DNA from: Kushneria konosiri
Lineage (GTDB): Bacteria; Pseudomonadota; Gammaproteobacteria; Pseudomonadales; Halomonadaceae
Length of the DNA stretch: 64,000 nt
NCBI RefSeq assembly: GCF_002155145.1
Contig: NZ_CP021323.1
Location: 1,240,001 to 1,304,000 of the forward strand
Reading direction: 5' to 3'
Shown: one piece after another, positions 8,813 through 18,315 of the stretch
Layout: every line of letters starts with the position of its first letter
How positions within the stretch are numbered: the first letter of the stretch is position 1
The notes under the pieces: model-generated
Seen by the model: the letters and a program-made list of their open reading frames with translations, nothing else
Told to the model about the DNA's origin: nothing
Database searches by the model: none
Position numbers and translations under genes: made by a program

Positions 8813-10140
8813 TATTCGGTCTCCCCGGTCTTTTTCGCCACGTCATGCGGCGGCTGCATGTCATCGATTCGGCCGGGCTCGGCGGCCTCTACCGTGGTGT
8901 TCGGCAACTTTTCGGTATCGCCGTGCTGCTCGAGCCAGTTGGCAACGCTGGCCATGTCCTTGTCACCGCGCCCGCTCATGTTGAGCACGATCAGGTGATC
9001 CTCGGGCAGGTCCGGGGCGATCTTTCTGAGATGCGCCAGCGAATGCGCCGATTCCAGCGCCGGAATGATGCCTTCGAGTTCACAGCAGAGCTTGAAGGCC
9101 TCGATCGCCTCGTGATCGGTGATCGAGACGTACTCGACCCGCTTCTGGGTATGCAGCCAGGCGTGCTCGGGGCCGATGCCCGGATAGTCCAGACCTGCCG
9201 AGACCGAGTGGGCGTCGGTGATCTGGCCATCCCTGCTTTGCAGCAGGAAGGTGCGATTGCCGTGCAGCACACCCGGCTCGCCACCGTTGAGGCTTGCCGC
9301 ATGTTCACCGGTTTCGATGCCGTGCCCGGCCGCTTCCACGCCAATCATGTGGACGCTTTCATCATCAAGCATGGGATGGAAAAGGCCCATGGCATTGGAA
9401 CCACCGCCGATGCAGGCCATCAGCGTGTCCGGCAGGCGCCCTTCCTTCTCGAGAATCTGCGCACGGGTTTCCCGCCCGATGACGGACTGGAAATCACGCA
9501 CCATGGCCGGATAGGGGTGCGGGCCTGCGACCGTGCCGATCAGGTAGAAGGTGGAATCCACGTTGGTGACCCAGTCGCGCAGCGCTTCGTTCATGGCGTC
9601 CTTGAGCGTACCGGTGCCGGATTCGACCGGGATGACCTCGGCGCCCAGAAGCTTCATGCGAAAGACGTTGGGCTGCTGGCGCTCGATGTCGGTGGCGCCC
9701 ATGTAGATCACACACTCCATGCCAAAGCGTGCCGCCACGGTGGCGGTGGCCACGCCGTGCATGCCGGCACCGGTTTCGGCGATGATGCGCTTTTTGCCCA
9801 TCTTGCGGGCCAGCAGGATCTGGCCGATGCAGTTGTTGATCTTGTGCGCGCCGGTGTGGTTCAGATCCTCGCGCTTGAAATAGATCTTCGCCCCGCCCAG
9901 ATGCTCGGTCAGGCGCTCGGCGTAGTACAGCGGTGTGGCGCGACCGATATAGTCGCGCTGATAGCCCTCGAGCTCGCGGCGGAAGGCCTCATCGGTACGT
10001 GACCATTCCCAGGCTTCCTCGAGTTCAAGAATCAGTGGCATCAGGGTTTCGGCCACGAAACGGCCGCCGAAATCGCCGTAGAAGCCGTTGATGTCGGGCC
10101 CTTTCGAGAAGCGGGTGTTTGATGCAGTAGCAGATGACAT
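8812..10140 (-). CDS. trpB: Tryptophan synthase beta chain
   Basis: PLP enzyme that condenses indole with serine to give tryptophan. 442 residues from the chosen start, against ~397-405 usual. The PLP Lys is in HTGAHKINN, the phosphate loop is GGGSNAMG, and [11 protein letters not shown] is near the end of the core. Beyond the core a polar tail of about 37 residues (ending KKTGETE) has no counterpart in E. coli TrpB. ATG 10140 is preferred over 10161 because AGGGAG lies 6 bases before it. The upstream trp genes are absent here, so trpBA forms its own unit, divergent from a TrpI-type regulator as in pseudomonads. Confidence 0.96.
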   Translation of the reverse strand: MSSATASNTRFSKGPDINGFYGDFGGRFVAETLMPLILELEEAWEWSRTDEAFRRELEGYQRDYIGRATPLYYAERLTEHLGGAKIYFKREDLNHTGAHKINNCIGQILLARKMGKKRIIAETGAGMHGVATATVAARFGMECVIYMGATDIERQQPNVFRMKLLGAEVIPVESGTGTLKDAMNEALRDWVTNVDSTFYLIGTVAGPHPYPAMVRDFQSVIGRETRAQILEKEGRLPDTLMACIGGGSNAMGLFHPMLDDESVHMIGVEAAGHGIETGEHAASLNGGEPGVLHGNRTFLLQSRDGQITDAHSVSAGLDYPGIGPEHAWLHTQKRVEYVSITDHEAIEAFKLCCELEGIIPALESAHSLAHLRKIAPDLPEDHLIVLNMSGRGDKDMASVANWLEQHGDTEKLPNTTVEAAEPGRIDDMQPPHDVAKKTGETE

Positions 10141-10296
10141 GGTGATCTCCCTGTCCGTCATGATGATGGGTCATGAAAGACGCGCTCATGAAACGGGTAT
10201 CGATGGCATTATCGATGATGCCCCTATCGTGACAGTTCCGGGCGCGGTATAACATCGATAAATTTGCCACAATGGTTGAGAAAAACTCACATCACC
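10141..10296. promoter_or_regulatory. trpBA / trpI divergent control region
   Basis: 156 bases between the two divergent starts. A 12-bp unit is tandemly repeated, TATCGATGGCAT (10198-10209) and TATCGATGATGC (10210-10221), with a partial third copy TATCGTGAC from 10225 and ATCGATAA at 10254. Such repeats are plausible TrpI sites; no experimental support is implied. Confidence 0.5.
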
Positions 10297-11196
10297 ATGT
10301 CGGATTCACTGCCTCCCCTTAACGCTCTGAAAGCCTTTGAAGCCGCTGCACGCCTGGGCAGTGTTACGGCGGCGGCGCAGGAACTGAGCGTCACACACGG
10401 CGCGGTCAGCCGTCAGATTCGTGCGCTGGAAGCACATCTGAATACGGCCCTTTTCGAGCGTGCCGGTCGCGGTCTGGTGTTGACCCGCCATGGCCGCCAG
10501 CTGCAGTCCGGGGTCAGCGAGGCCTTCACCGGGCTGCGAGCGAGCTGTCGGGCCCTGAGCCGTGACATCGAGGATGCCCCCTTCACGCTGGCCTGTCCGG
10601 GCAGCCTTTTGGCGCGCTGGCTGATCCCGCGCCTGGACCGGCTCCATCGGGAGCTGCCGGCGCTGAGACTCAACGTACTGGCCAGCGAGGGCGACCCTGA
10701 TCCACGCCGCAGTGACATCAGCGCGGCGCTGGCCTTTATCGCCCCGCCCTGGCCGTCCGACATGCAGGTCATCGAGATCACCGCCGAAACGATCGGTGTT
10801 GTCGCCGCACCCGACATTGCCGCACGGCTGACCGGGCGACCGTTCGAGGCGCTGTTCGAGGAGACGATGCTGGAGACCACCTCACGTCTTCAGGCCTGGC
10901 CGCAGTGGGCGAGAGCCTGCGGGCTTGATGAGCAGGCGCTGGCAGCGGCCCGCGAGAGCAGCCAGCGCTTTGAGCACCTCTACTATCTGCTGGAAGCGGC
11001 GCTGGTGGGTCTGGGCGTAGCGATTGCGCCGCGACTGGTCATCGAGGGCGATCTGCAAAGCGGTCGGCTGGTGGCCCCCTGGGGATTTGTCGATACTGAT
11101 GCCAGGCTCTGCCTATTGCTGGCACGTGGCACGCCGCGCCAGGGTGGCGATCAGTTGGCAACATGGCTGCGTGATGAGCTGACAACACCGGCCTGA
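10297..11196 (+). CDS. trpI: LysR-family regulator, TrpI/GcvA-like
   Basis: Transcriptional regulator expected to activate trpBA in response to indole-glycerol phosphate, as TrpI does in Pseudomonas. 299 residues. The N-terminal helix-turn-helix is LNALKAFEAAARLGSVTAAAQELSVTHGAVSRQIRALE in outline (residues ~7-45), followed by a periplasmic-binding-like effector domain. The opening PPLNALKAFEAAAR is typical of the GcvA/TrpI/AmpR branch. Start at ATG 10297; the in-frame TTG at 10264 adds nothing conserved. The assignment to TrpI rests on the divergent trpBA. Confidence 0.78.
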   Translation: MSDSLPPLNALKAFEAAARLGSVTAAAQELSVTHGAVSRQIRALEAHLNTALFERAGRGLVLTRHGRQLQSGVSEAFTGLRASCRALSRDIEDAPFTLACPGSLLARWLIPRLDRLHRELPALRLNVLASEGDPDPRRSDISAALAFIAPPWPSDMQVIEITAETIGVVAAPDIAARLTGRPFEALFEETMLETTSRLQAWPQWARACGLDEQALAAARESSQRFEHLYYLLEAALVGLGVAIAPRLVIEGDLQSGRLVAPWGFVDTDARLCLLLARGTPRQGGDQLATWLRDELTTPA

Positions 11197-11297
11197 GCCT
11201 CCGGCGTTATTGAGCAATAATGTTCAAGCCTGCCAATGGCAAGTCCCTTTAAGCTTCAAAACTGATGCTTTGGAACCGACGTTCCGGGAGAGCCACC

Positions 11298-12131
11298 ATG
11301 AGTCGCGCGTTCAGGTTTCAGTTTTCCAGCAGTCGGCATGTGCCGACGCTCAAGGTGCTCAGCGCCTCGATCAGTGACTTTCGCTACGACCGGCATGCCC
11401 ACACCGAATATGCCTTTGGCGTGACGCTGGCCGGCCGGCAGGATTTTTTCAGTGCTGGTGCCTATCATCGCAACCCACCGGGCAGCGTGATCTTTTTCAA
11501 CCCCGAACAGCCCCACGATGGCGAGTCCGGCGGCGACCACCGCCTGGATTACGTCATGACCTATGTTTCCCCCGATACGCTGGCGCCGCTGTTTGCCGCG
11601 GCCGCCGGCGACGAACAGGCCGGCAGGCTTTCAAGCCCGCAAACGCTGATCACGGACCCGGTGCTGCGTGATGCCATCCTGGCGCTGACGCGTCTGGTGC
11701 GGGGCGACATCGGCAGCCGGATCGACCAGGAGCATCTACTCGGCCAAATCGCCACCCGGATGACGCAGCGCGCCGGACGCTATCAGAGCGTCTCGGCGGC
11801 CACCACCCGCCCCGATCGGCTATTGATGCGCGCCTGTGACTATATCCGTGCCCATCTCGATCAGGAGCTCTCGCTTGAGCGTATCAGTGACGCCGCGAAC
11901 CTCTCCCGCTATCACTTTCTGCGTCTTTTCCGGGCCCAGTTTGGCATGACACCACATCAGTATGTGATCAGCTGTCGCATCGATGCCGCGCGCACTGCGC
12001 TGGAGTCGGGCGTCACGCCCGGCGAGGTGGCCCTGCGCTACGGCTTTGCCGATCACAGCCACTTCAACCGTCGCTTCAAGCGCATCCACGGCGTGACGCC
12101 CTTTCAATACCAGCAAAGCCTTGCCCACTGA
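11298..12131 (+). CDS. AraC-family transcriptional regulator
   Basis: 277 residues. An N-terminal cupin-type effector domain (H..H..YAFGVTLAG at ~33-45, GSVIFFNPEQPHDGE at ~63-77) is followed by two helix-turn-helix motifs (LERISDAANLSRYHFLRLFR and the GEVALRYGFADHSHFNRRFK type end). This architecture is that of regulators paired with LysE/RhtB amino-acid exporters, and such an exporter starts 16 bases downstream. ATG 11298 preferred for its GGGAG site. Effector unknown. Confidence 0.88.
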   Translation: MSRAFRFQFSSSRHVPTLKVLSASISDFRYDRHAHTEYAFGVTLAGRQDFFSAGAYHRNPPGSVIFFNPEQPHDGESGGDHRLDYVMTYVSPDTLAPLFAAAAGDEQAGRLSSPQTLITDPVLRDAILALTRLVRGDIGSRIDQEHLLGQIATRMTQRAGRYQSVSAATTRPDRLLMRACDYIRAHLDQELSLERISDAANLSRYHFLRLFRAQFGMTPHQYVISCRIDAARTALESGVTPGEVALRYGFADHSHFNRRFKRIHGVTPFQYQQSLAH

Positions 12132-12147
12132 TCCGGAATTTTCTCTC

Positions 12148-12768
12148 ATGCTTGCGATCATCGTTTATGCCCTGGGCATCATGTATTCACCCGGGCCCGT
12201 GAACCTGCTCGGCCTCAACATGGGCCTGCATGGTCAGGCCCGACGCGCCACCGGCTATTACCTGGGCGTGGGACTGGCCATGCTGCTGCTGTTTTTGCTG
12301 TTCGGCCTCGCCGGCGCGGCCTGGATCGAACCCGGTGTGCTGGCCCTTTTTGGGGCGCTGGGCTGCGGCTATATCCTTTATCTTGCCGTTAAAATTGCGC
12401 ACTCCAGCATCGACCCCAACGCACTTGGCGGTGCACCGCGCACAATGACCTTTCGCGACGGGCTGCTCATGCAGCTGGGCAATCCCAAGGGCGTGGTGGC
12501 CACGCTGCCGATCGCGACCCTGCAGTTTCCGGCCGCCGGCATTCACGGTGTGGGACTGGTGGTCTGGTCGTTTGGGCTTGCTGCACTGGCCGTGGGGGCC
12601 CCGAGCAGCTATGCCCTGCTCGGCGCGGTTCTTGGTCGGCGGCTGGAGAATGCCCGGGTACTCAAGGGCATCAATCTGGTCATGGCGGCGCTGCTGGTCG
12701 GGGTGGCACTTTCCATGGGCTGGGAGCATGTCTGGAGGCCGTTGGCATCAGCGCTTGAGCAGGCGTGA
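12148..12768 (+). CDS. LysE/RhtB-family amino-acid exporter
   Basis: Inner-membrane efflux protein of the LysE superfamily, 206 residues with about six hydrophobic segments. The family signature near the N-terminus is present as YSPGPVNLLGLNMG (~12-25), and MQLGNPKGVV lies mid-protein. Likely in one transcript with the AraC regulator upstream and controlled by it. The substrate cannot be read from sequence. Confidence 0.87.
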   Translation: MLAIIVYALGIMYSPGPVNLLGLNMGLHGQARRATGYYLGVGLAMLLLFLLFGLAGAAWIEPGVLALFGALGCGYILYLAVKIAHSSIDPNALGGAPRTMTFRDGLLMQLGNPKGVVATLPIATLQFPAAGIHGVGLVVWSFGLAALAVGAPSSYALLGAVLGRRLENARVLKGINLVMAALLVGVALSMGWEHVWRPLASALEQA

Positions 12769-12789
12769 GTTGATCTCCACGGGGTAAAC

Positions 12790-13638
12790 TTATCCCTGCT
12801 TACCCTGAAACCGCTCCAGTGCACGGCGGTAGGCACCGCTTCGCACCGCCTTGCTGATCATTGGCATTGCGCTTTTGATGCCGGTACGCACGGCATGACG
12901 CTCGATGCGTGACAGCCTTAGATCCAGCATGTCATTGGCCCAGTCGGGCAATAGATCAATTCCCGCCCGCATGAACAGCGCCCCGGCCGGACGCAAAACA
13001 AGATTGCGCGGCGGCGCCGCCAGAAGTACTTGAACCACCTCGCGGGTGCGCGCGTCGCAGACCAGCTCACCGCGCTTGCGTTCGAGATAGGCCGCCACTG
13101 CTACGCGACTGTCCGGCACGTGGCGCGCGCCGAGTGCCTCGGCAATACAGGCGGTCTCGAAGAAATAGCGGTCCTGGTCGGCATGACTCAGGTGCGGGTT
13201 GCGATAACGCAAATGCCCGGCCATGAAGCGACTCATCTCCGCGACGTGCACCCAGACCAGCAGATCGGGATCATCGGCGGCGTAGGGGCGGCCGTCGGCG
13301 GCGTGGCCCTTCACGTATCCATGAACATGCCGCACACGCGCAATCGCGGTCTCGGCCTGTTCGAACGTGCCAAAGCTGGTGGTGGCAATAAAGTCGCTGG
13401 TACGCCTGAGTCGCCCGATCATGTCCTCGCGAAAGCGCGAATGATCCCAGATGCCCGCCAGCGCCAGCGGATGCAGCATCTGCAGCAAAAGCGCGCTGAT
13501 GCCGCCACACATCATCGGCGTGAAGTCACCGTGCAGGTTTCTGACCAGACCATCACGGGGAAAGGGGCCGGGATTTTGATCGGTGCGCGTCTGTCCCAGA
13601 CGCTCGATCATGGCATCACGCAGGAAGGTCGTGGTCAT
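12790..13638 (-). CDS. DUF2236 / MpaB-like haem oxygenase family protein
   Basis: 282 residues. Matches the DUF2236 family (fungal MpaB, rubber oxygenase Lcp): the opening GDFTPMMCGGISALLLQMLHPLALAG carries the conserved HP, and ARVRHVHGYVKG supplies the presumed haem-ligand His region, with VHVAEMSRF after it. The family binds b-type haem, but most bacterial members have no known substrate. Start set at ATG 13638 because a hairpin lies between it and an upstream in-frame TTG (13725), and no conserved sequence precedes it. Downstream of recG on the same strand but separated by the hairpin. Confidence 0.75.
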   Translation of the reverse strand: MTTTFLRDAMIERLGQTRTDQNPGPFPRDGLVRNLHGDFTPMMCGGISALLLQMLHPLALAGIWDHSRFREDMIGRLRRTSDFIATTSFGTFEQAETAIARVRHVHGYVKGHAADGRPYAADDPDLLVWVHVAEMSRFMAGHLRYRNPHLSHADQDRYFFETACIAEALGARHVPDSRVAVAAYLERKRGELVCDARTREVVQVLLAAPPRNLVLRPAGALFMRAGIDLLPDWANDMLDLRLSRIERHAVRTGIKSAMPMISKAVRSGAYRRALERFQGKQG

Positions 13639-13670
13639 GGGCGCAGGGCTCGCATACCGGGCGTTGAAGG

Positions 13671-13700
13671 GAGCATCGGGGTTGCCCCGATGCTCTTTTA
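13671..13700. terminator. Hairpin between recG and the DUF2236 gene
   Basis: A perfect 11-bp stem (13671-13681 with 13685-13695), loop TTG, followed on the plus strand by TTTTA. The T-run is on the plus side; read from recG it is preceded by AAAA, so it may act weakly for recG. Confidence 0.6.
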
Positions 13701-13743
13701 GTGTAGGACAGTTGATTGCGATCAAAAGACGCCGGCAGTGTCT

Positions 13744-15852
13744 CTACACCTGACCATACTGGCCGGCGGCCTCGCCGAGCCAGCGGCGAATCAGCGGCTC
13801 GATCGACTCGGGGGCCTGATCGAGCATGGCGCGGGTCAGCTGGCGCACCGGGTCGAGCAGGTCACGGTCCCGGGTGAGATCGGCAATCTTCATGCCGACC
13901 AGCCCGGTCTGACGGGTGCCGAGCACCTCGCCGGGGCCGCGCAGTTCCAGATCGCGCTCGGCAATGCGAAAGCCGTCATTGGATTCACGCAGCACGGCCA
14001 GCCGTTCGCGGGAGGTGTCCGACAGCGGCGGGTGATAAAGCAGCACACAGAAGCTTTCAACCTTGCCGCGCCCGACCCGGCCCCGAAGCTGGTGCAGCTG
14101 GGCAAGCCCGAGACGCTCGGGATTTTCGATGATCATCAGGCTGGCATTGGGGACATCTACGCCGACCTCGATGACCGTGGTGGCGACCAGCAGGTCCAGC
14201 TCGCCGTCGCGAAAGGCATTCATTACCTCGGCTTTCTCGGCGGCTTTCATGCGACCGTGCACCAGCCCGACCTGAAATTCCGGCAGCGCCTCGGTCAGGG
14301 TGTCGCGGGTGACCTCGGCGGCCTGACAGGTCAGGGCTTCTGACTCCTCGATCAGCGTACAGACCCAGTAGGCCTGGCGACCTTCGAGACAGGCATTGCG
14401 AATGCGCTCGGTTACCTCGCCGCGGCGCTCATCGGACACCGCCACGGTCCTGACCGGCGTGCGACCGGGGGGCAGCTCGTCGATCACCGAGACATCCAGA
14501 TCGGCGTAGGCACTCATGGCCAGCGTTCGAGGGATGGGCGTGGCGGTCATGATCAGCTGATGCGGAGTAATACCGTTCACTTCCCCCTTCTGGCGCAGGG
14601 CGAGGCGCTGATGCACACCGAAGCGATGCTGCTCATCGATGACGGCCAGACCCAGCCGGTGAAAGTGAACGTCTTCCTGAAAAAGTGCATGGGTACCGGC
14701 CACCACCTGCGCGCGCCCTTCGCTGATCAGCGCCTTGGCGTCCAGCCGGGCACGGCCCTTGAGTTTGCCGGAGAGCCAGGCCACCTCGATGCCCAGCGGC
14801 TCGAACCAGCGCTTGAGGCTTTTGTAATGCTGCTCGGCCAGCAGTTCGGTCGGCGCCATGAGTGCGGCCTGGTGGCCGCCGCTGACGGCCTGGAGCATGG
14901 CCATGGCGGCCACCACCGTCTTGCCGGAGCCAACGTCGCCCTGCACCAGCCGTAGCATGGGGGTGGTCTGGCTGATATCGGCGCTGATCTCGCTCAGGAC
15001 CCGGCGCTGGGCGCCGGTCAGCGAAAACGGCAACTGTGTCAGAAATCGGGTCGCCAGTCCGCTGCTGGCGGGCAGTGCAGGTGCGGCGTCATCCTGAATG
15101 CGCAGGCGAATGCGATACAGGCTCAGCTGATGCGCCAGCAGCTCCTCCAGCGCCAGTCGCCGCTGGGTAGGGTGTTGACCTTCTGCCAGCTGCTCCAGTG
15201 GCGCATCCGGCGGCGGAAAATGCAGATAATCCAGCGATTCACGTAACGCAGGCAGACGAAAGCGCGTCCGAATGGCCTCGGGAATCAGCTCCTCGAGCGT
15301 CAGGCTACCCTGATCAAGATGCTCAAAGGCCTGACGAATCAGGGCGCGCAGGCGCGGCTGGGCGAGGCCTTCCGTGGTCGGATAGATCGGCGTGAGGGTC
15401 TCTTCAACCTCCTCCCCGGTCTCATCCTTCAAAAGCCGGTATTCGGGATGATACATCTCAAGGCCGGTACTGCCCGAGCGCGCCTCGCCAAACAGGCGAA
15501 TTCTGGCGCCGCGGGCAAACTGACCGACCTGGGCCTTGGAGAAATGAAAAAAGCGCAGCGACAGGATGCCGGAACCGTCGCGCAGGCGAACCAGCAGACT
15601 GCGCTTGCGGCCCTGAATCACATCGCTGGCGGTCACCTCGCCTTCCACCACGGCCTCGCTGCCAGCCTTGAGAGCTGCAATCGGGGTGACCCGGGTGCGG
15701 TCCTGATAGCGCAGCGGCAGATGAAAGAGCAGGTCCTCGGCCACCTGAAGATTGAGCCGCTCGAGGCGCTCGCGCATGGCCGGCCCCACGCCCTTGAGCG
15801 TGTTGAGATCCGTCGCGCCGCTGGCCGGGGCGTGCGATGGTGCGGCACTCAT
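13744..15852 (-). CDS. recG: ATP-dependent DNA helicase RecG
   Basis: Double-strand helicase that reverses stalled replication forks and branch-migrates junctions. 702 residues (E. coli 693). N-terminal wedge domain with OB fold (YQDRTRVTPI... at ~50), then helicase lobes: Walker A LVQGDVGSGKTVVAA, DEQH box (VIDEQHRFGV), motif III MTATPIPRTL, and motif VI QLRGRVGRG, ending with the RecG TRG-like tail. Start fixed at ATG 15852, which overlaps the oxyR stop by 4 bases (ATGA), so oxyR-recG are translationally coupled. Confidence 0.96.
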   Translation of the reverse strand: MSAAPSHAPASGATDLNTLKGVGPAMRERLERLNLQVAEDLLFHLPLRYQDRTRVTPIAALKAGSEAVVEGEVTASDVIQGRKRSLLVRLRDGSGILSLRFFHFSKAQVGQFARGARIRLFGEARSGSTGLEMYHPEYRLLKDETGEEVEETLTPIYPTTEGLAQPRLRALIRQAFEHLDQGSLTLEELIPEAIRTRFRLPALRESLDYLHFPPPDAPLEQLAEGQHPTQRRLALEELLAHQLSLYRIRLRIQDDAAPALPASSGLATRFLTQLPFSLTGAQRRVLSEISADISQTTPMLRLVQGDVGSGKTVVAAMAMLQAVSGGHQAALMAPTELLAEQHYKSLKRWFEPLGIEVAWLSGKLKGRARLDAKALISEGRAQVVAGTHALFQEDVHFHRLGLAVIDEQHRFGVHQRLALRQKGEVNGITPHQLIMTATPIPRTLAMSAYADLDVSVIDELPPGRTPVRTVAVSDERRGEVTERIRNACLEGRQAYWVCTLIEESEALTCQAAEVTRDTLTEALPEFQVGLVHGRMKAAEKAEVMNAFRDGELDLLVATTVIEVGVDVPNASLMIIENPERLGLAQLHQLRGRVGRGKVESFCVLLYHPPLSDTSRERLAVLRESNDGFRIAERDLELRGPGEVLGTRQTGLVGMKIADLTRDRDLLDPVRQLTRAMLDQAPESIEPLIRRWLGEAAGQYGQV

Positions 15853-16766
15853 TCCGGATGTATGGCCCTGTGGCAGGCCTTGATCGCACGCGTGATGGCA
15901 TCGATCGCCTTGGGACGTGGGAAGCTGGCACGCCAGGCCAATGCCACGGTCCGATACGGTGCCGGGTCCTTGAAGGGACGCGTTTCCAGCAGACCACTGG
16001 CATAATGCACGCTGCCGGTGGCGGATTGAGGCACCACGGTGATGCCAAGCCCGGAGGCCACCATATGACGAATGGTTTCCAGCGACCCGCCCTCGGCAAT
16101 CAGGGTATTGCCGGGCTGGTGCACGTGATCCTTGATGGTCGGGCACGCTTCCAGCACCTGATCGCGAAAGCAGTGGCCCTCGCCCAGCATCAGCATTTTC
16201 TCGTCGTACAGGACGTCCCGGTCGATCTCCTTGCGGGAGAGCCAGGCGTGACCGGCCGGCAGCAGCACCTCAAAGGGCTCGTCATAGAGCGATTTGGTCA
16301 GCACGTCGGGCTCGGCAAAGGGCAGCGCCACGATGATCACGTCCAGCTCTCCGGAGCGCAGCTTGCGCCGCAGTTCGCCGGTCAGATTCTCTTCGATGTA
16401 AAGCGGCATCTGCGGCGCTTCCTCGGAGAGTGTGGGGATCAGATGCGGAAAGAGATAGGGCCCGATGGTATGGATGGCGCCGACCCGCAGCGGGCTTGAA
16501 AGCTGGTCCTTGCCTTCGTTGGCCAGCTCCTTGATGGCGCTGGCCTGCTCGAGCACGCGACTGGCCTGCTCGACGATTTTTTCGCCCAATGGGGTGACCT
16601 GGACGGTGGACTTGCTGCGTTCAAACAGCGCCACACCCAGTTCTTCCTCCAGTTTCTTGACCGCCACCGACAGGGTCGGCTGTGAGACGAAGCAACGCTC
16701 GGCGGCGCGTCCGAAATGACGCTCCTGGGCCAAGGTTACGATGTAACGAAGTTCTGTTAGAGTCAT
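15849..16766 (-). CDS. oxyR: Hydrogen peroxide-responsive regulator OxyR
   Basis: LysR-family activator of antioxidant genes. 305 residues, as in E. coli. The helix-turn-helix is RHFGRAAERCFVSQPTLSVAVKKLE in outline. The two redox cysteines are present with correct spacing in GEGHCFRDQVLEAC, corresponding to Cys199 and Cys208, which form the activating disulfide. ATG 16766 gives the standard N-terminus (MTLTELRYIV). Overlap with recG mirrors the oxyR-recG arrangement known in Pseudomonas. Confidence 0.94.
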   Translation of the reverse strand: MTLTELRYIVTLAQERHFGRAAERCFVSQPTLSVAVKKLEEELGVALFERSKSTVQVTPLGEKIVEQASRVLEQASAIKELANEGKDQLSSPLRVGAIHTIGPYLFPHLIPTLSEEAPQMPLYIEENLTGELRRKLRSGELDVIIVALPFAEPDVLTKSLYDEPFEVLLPAGHAWLSRKEIDRDVLYDEKMLMLGEGHCFRDQVLEACPTIKDHVHQPGNTLIAEGGSLETIRHMVASGLGITVVPQSATGSVHYASGLLETRPFKDPAPYRTVALAWRASFPRPKAIDAITRAIKACHRAIHPE

Positions 16767-16877
16767 GTAGCAGACCGAGCCAGCACGTGGAACAGGAAGT
16801 TGTCGCATGAAGCGACCGTTCAACTCAGGGCCTTATAGTCAAACCTTATCGGCCCTATCAAGCAAGGAGCTTAGCGG

Positions 16878-17753
16878 GTGAATAAAACAATTCTCATCCT
16901 TGGATGCGGTGATGTGGGTACCGCACTGGGAGAGCGCAAGCTCGCGCAGGGATACAGCGTGGTTGGCGTACGTCGTCATGCGGCAGGTCTCCAGTCCTAT
17001 GGCATTGACCCATTGTCGATGGATATCAACGATGAATCCGCGCTTGAGGCGCTGCCTGATGCCGACATTGTAGTCTATGCGCTCAGCGCTGACCGCTTTG
17101 AAGAGAGTGCCTATCAGGCCGCCTACGTTGATGGCCTGAATCGGACGTTGAACCATTATGAAGGGCGCGAGCACGCACCGCAGCATGTGTTTTTCGTCTC
17201 CTCCACCTCGGTGTATGGCCAGCAGGATGGCGAGACGGTCGATGAAGACAGCGAACTCGACCCCAAAAGCTTCTCCGGACGCCTTCTGATCGAGGCCGAG
17301 CAGCGTCTGGCCTCAAGCCCGCTGCCGGGTACGGCCGTACGCTTTTCGGGCATCTATGGGCCCGGTCGCGAGCGGCTGATCGGTCAGGTACAGGAAGGAC
17401 GTATCGCCCCCAAGAGCCCGCCGATGTACTCCAACCGCATTCATCGCGATGACTGCGCCGGCGTGCTGGACTTTCTGATCGAGCGCGCCGTTAACGGTGA
17501 ACCGCTCGAATCGGTCTACCTGGGCAGCGACACCGAGTCCACGCCCTTACATGACGTGATGATGTGGCTGGCGGGGCGTCTTAACGTCGAGCCCAGCAGC
17601 ACCATTCAGTCACCGCTGCGCCGGCGCGCCAGCAAGCGCTGTGACAGTCGGCGTCTGGTCGAGGCGGGCTACAAGTTCAAGTATCCGACCTTCCGTGAAG
17701 GCTATGCTCAGGTGCTGAAGGCGGCCGGCATCAAGGTCAGCGAGCAGGCCTGA
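16878..17753 (+). CDS. NAD-dependent epimerase/dehydratase family protein (YeeZ-like)
   Basis: 291-residue extended SDR. The N-terminal nucleotide-binding glycine motif is GCGDVGTALG (~9-18), FFVSSTSVYG is at ~110-119 with its YG pair, and VRFSGIYGPGRERL follows. The usual catalytic YxxxK is not evident, as in YeeZ-type proteins, so enzymatic activity is uncertain. GTG start at 16878 is supported by AAGGAG at 16863-16868. Divergent from oxyR; a terminator follows. Confidence 0.8.
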   Translation: MNKTILILGCGDVGTALGERKLAQGYSVVGVRRHAAGLQSYGIDPLSMDINDESALEALPDADIVVYALSADRFEESAYQAAYVDGLNRTLNHYEGREHAPQHVFFVSSTSVYGQQDGETVDEDSELDPKSFSGRLLIEAEQRLASSPLPGTAVRFSGIYGPGRERLIGQVQEGRIAPKSPPMYSNRIHRDDCAGVLDFLIERAVNGEPLESVYLGSDTESTPLHDVMMWLAGRLNVEPSSTIQSPLRRRASKRCDSRRLVEAGYKFKYPTFREGYAQVLKAAGIKVSEQA

Positions 17754-17796
17754 CGCCTTTGGTGACGTACGTGTTTGACCGGCGGATCATGTAAAA

Positions 17797-17824
17797 GGGG
17801 GCGATGGCATCAGCCATCGCCCCC
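17797..17824. terminator. Bidirectional terminator between epimerase gene and ridA
   Basis: A perfect 12-bp GC-rich stem (17797-17808 with 17813-17824) with loop ATCA, flanked by AAAA on the left and TTT on the right, so it can serve both convergent genes. Confidence 0.85.
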
Positions 17825-17868
17825 TTTCACGAGCGCCCTGAACGGTTCGCTCGGTGCGTTGATGGACG

Positions 17869-18258
17869 TCAGTCGCCCAGCACCATGACCCCTTCGGCCT
17901 CAAACTGGCTGCCCTTGGGCAGTTCCTTGACGCCCACGGCGGCGCGGGCCGGATAGGGCGGCTGGAAATACTGCTCCATGACGCCATTGACCAGCGCAAA
18001 GTGCGACAGGTCGGTCAGATAGAGATTGAGTTTGACGACGTCGGCCAGCGTTCCGGCCGCTTCTTCACATACGGCCTTCATGTTCCTGAACACCTGATGC
18101 GCCTGCTGTTCGATGTCGTCGCTGACAATCTCCATGCTGACCGGGTCGAGCGGAATCTGGCCGGACAGATAAACGGTATTGCCCGCCTTGATGGCCTGTG
18201 AATAAGGGCCGATGGCTTTTGGCGCCTGGTCGGTATGGATGGCGGCACGATTGCTCAT
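17869..18258 (-). CDS. ridA: RidA-family enamine/imine deaminase
   Basis: Hydrolyses reactive 2-aminoacrylate and related enamines made by PLP enzymes. 129 residues. Conserved stretches: APKAIGPYSQAIKAG (~10-24), VYLSGQIPLDP (~28-38), and the substrate-binding Arg and Glu in YPARAAVGVKELPKG near the C-terminus. ATG 18258 preferred (GGGAG at proper distance). Last gene of the gmk-rpoZ-spoT-ridA group, 57 bases after spoT. Confidence 0.95.
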   Translation of the reverse strand: MSNRAAIHTDQAPKAIGPYSQAIKAGNTVYLSGQIPLDPVSMEIVSDDIEQQAHQVFRNMKAVCEEAAGTLADVVKLNLYLTDLSHFALVNGVMEQYFQPPYPARAAVGVKELPKGSQFEAEGVMVLGD

Positions 18259-18315
18259 GAACACTCCCTGCGTTGTTGTGACAGCTCTTTTGAAAAACGA
18301 TGATGCGTAAAATCG

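Noticed and set aside
8803-10002. Long plus-strand open frame (~399 codons) opposite trpB
   Set aside because: It is the antisense of a clearly conserved enzyme in high-GC DNA; the product shows no motif and is His/Gly/Asp-rich from mirrored codons.
13638-13725. TTG start extending the DUF2236 protein
   Set aside because: The extension crosses a perfect hairpin and has no conserved sequence.
15853-16146. N-terminal extension of RecG to 800 residues
   Set aside because: The extra part is antisense-frame overlap with oxyR and has no RecG homology; ATG 15852 overlaps the oxyR stop by 4 bases.
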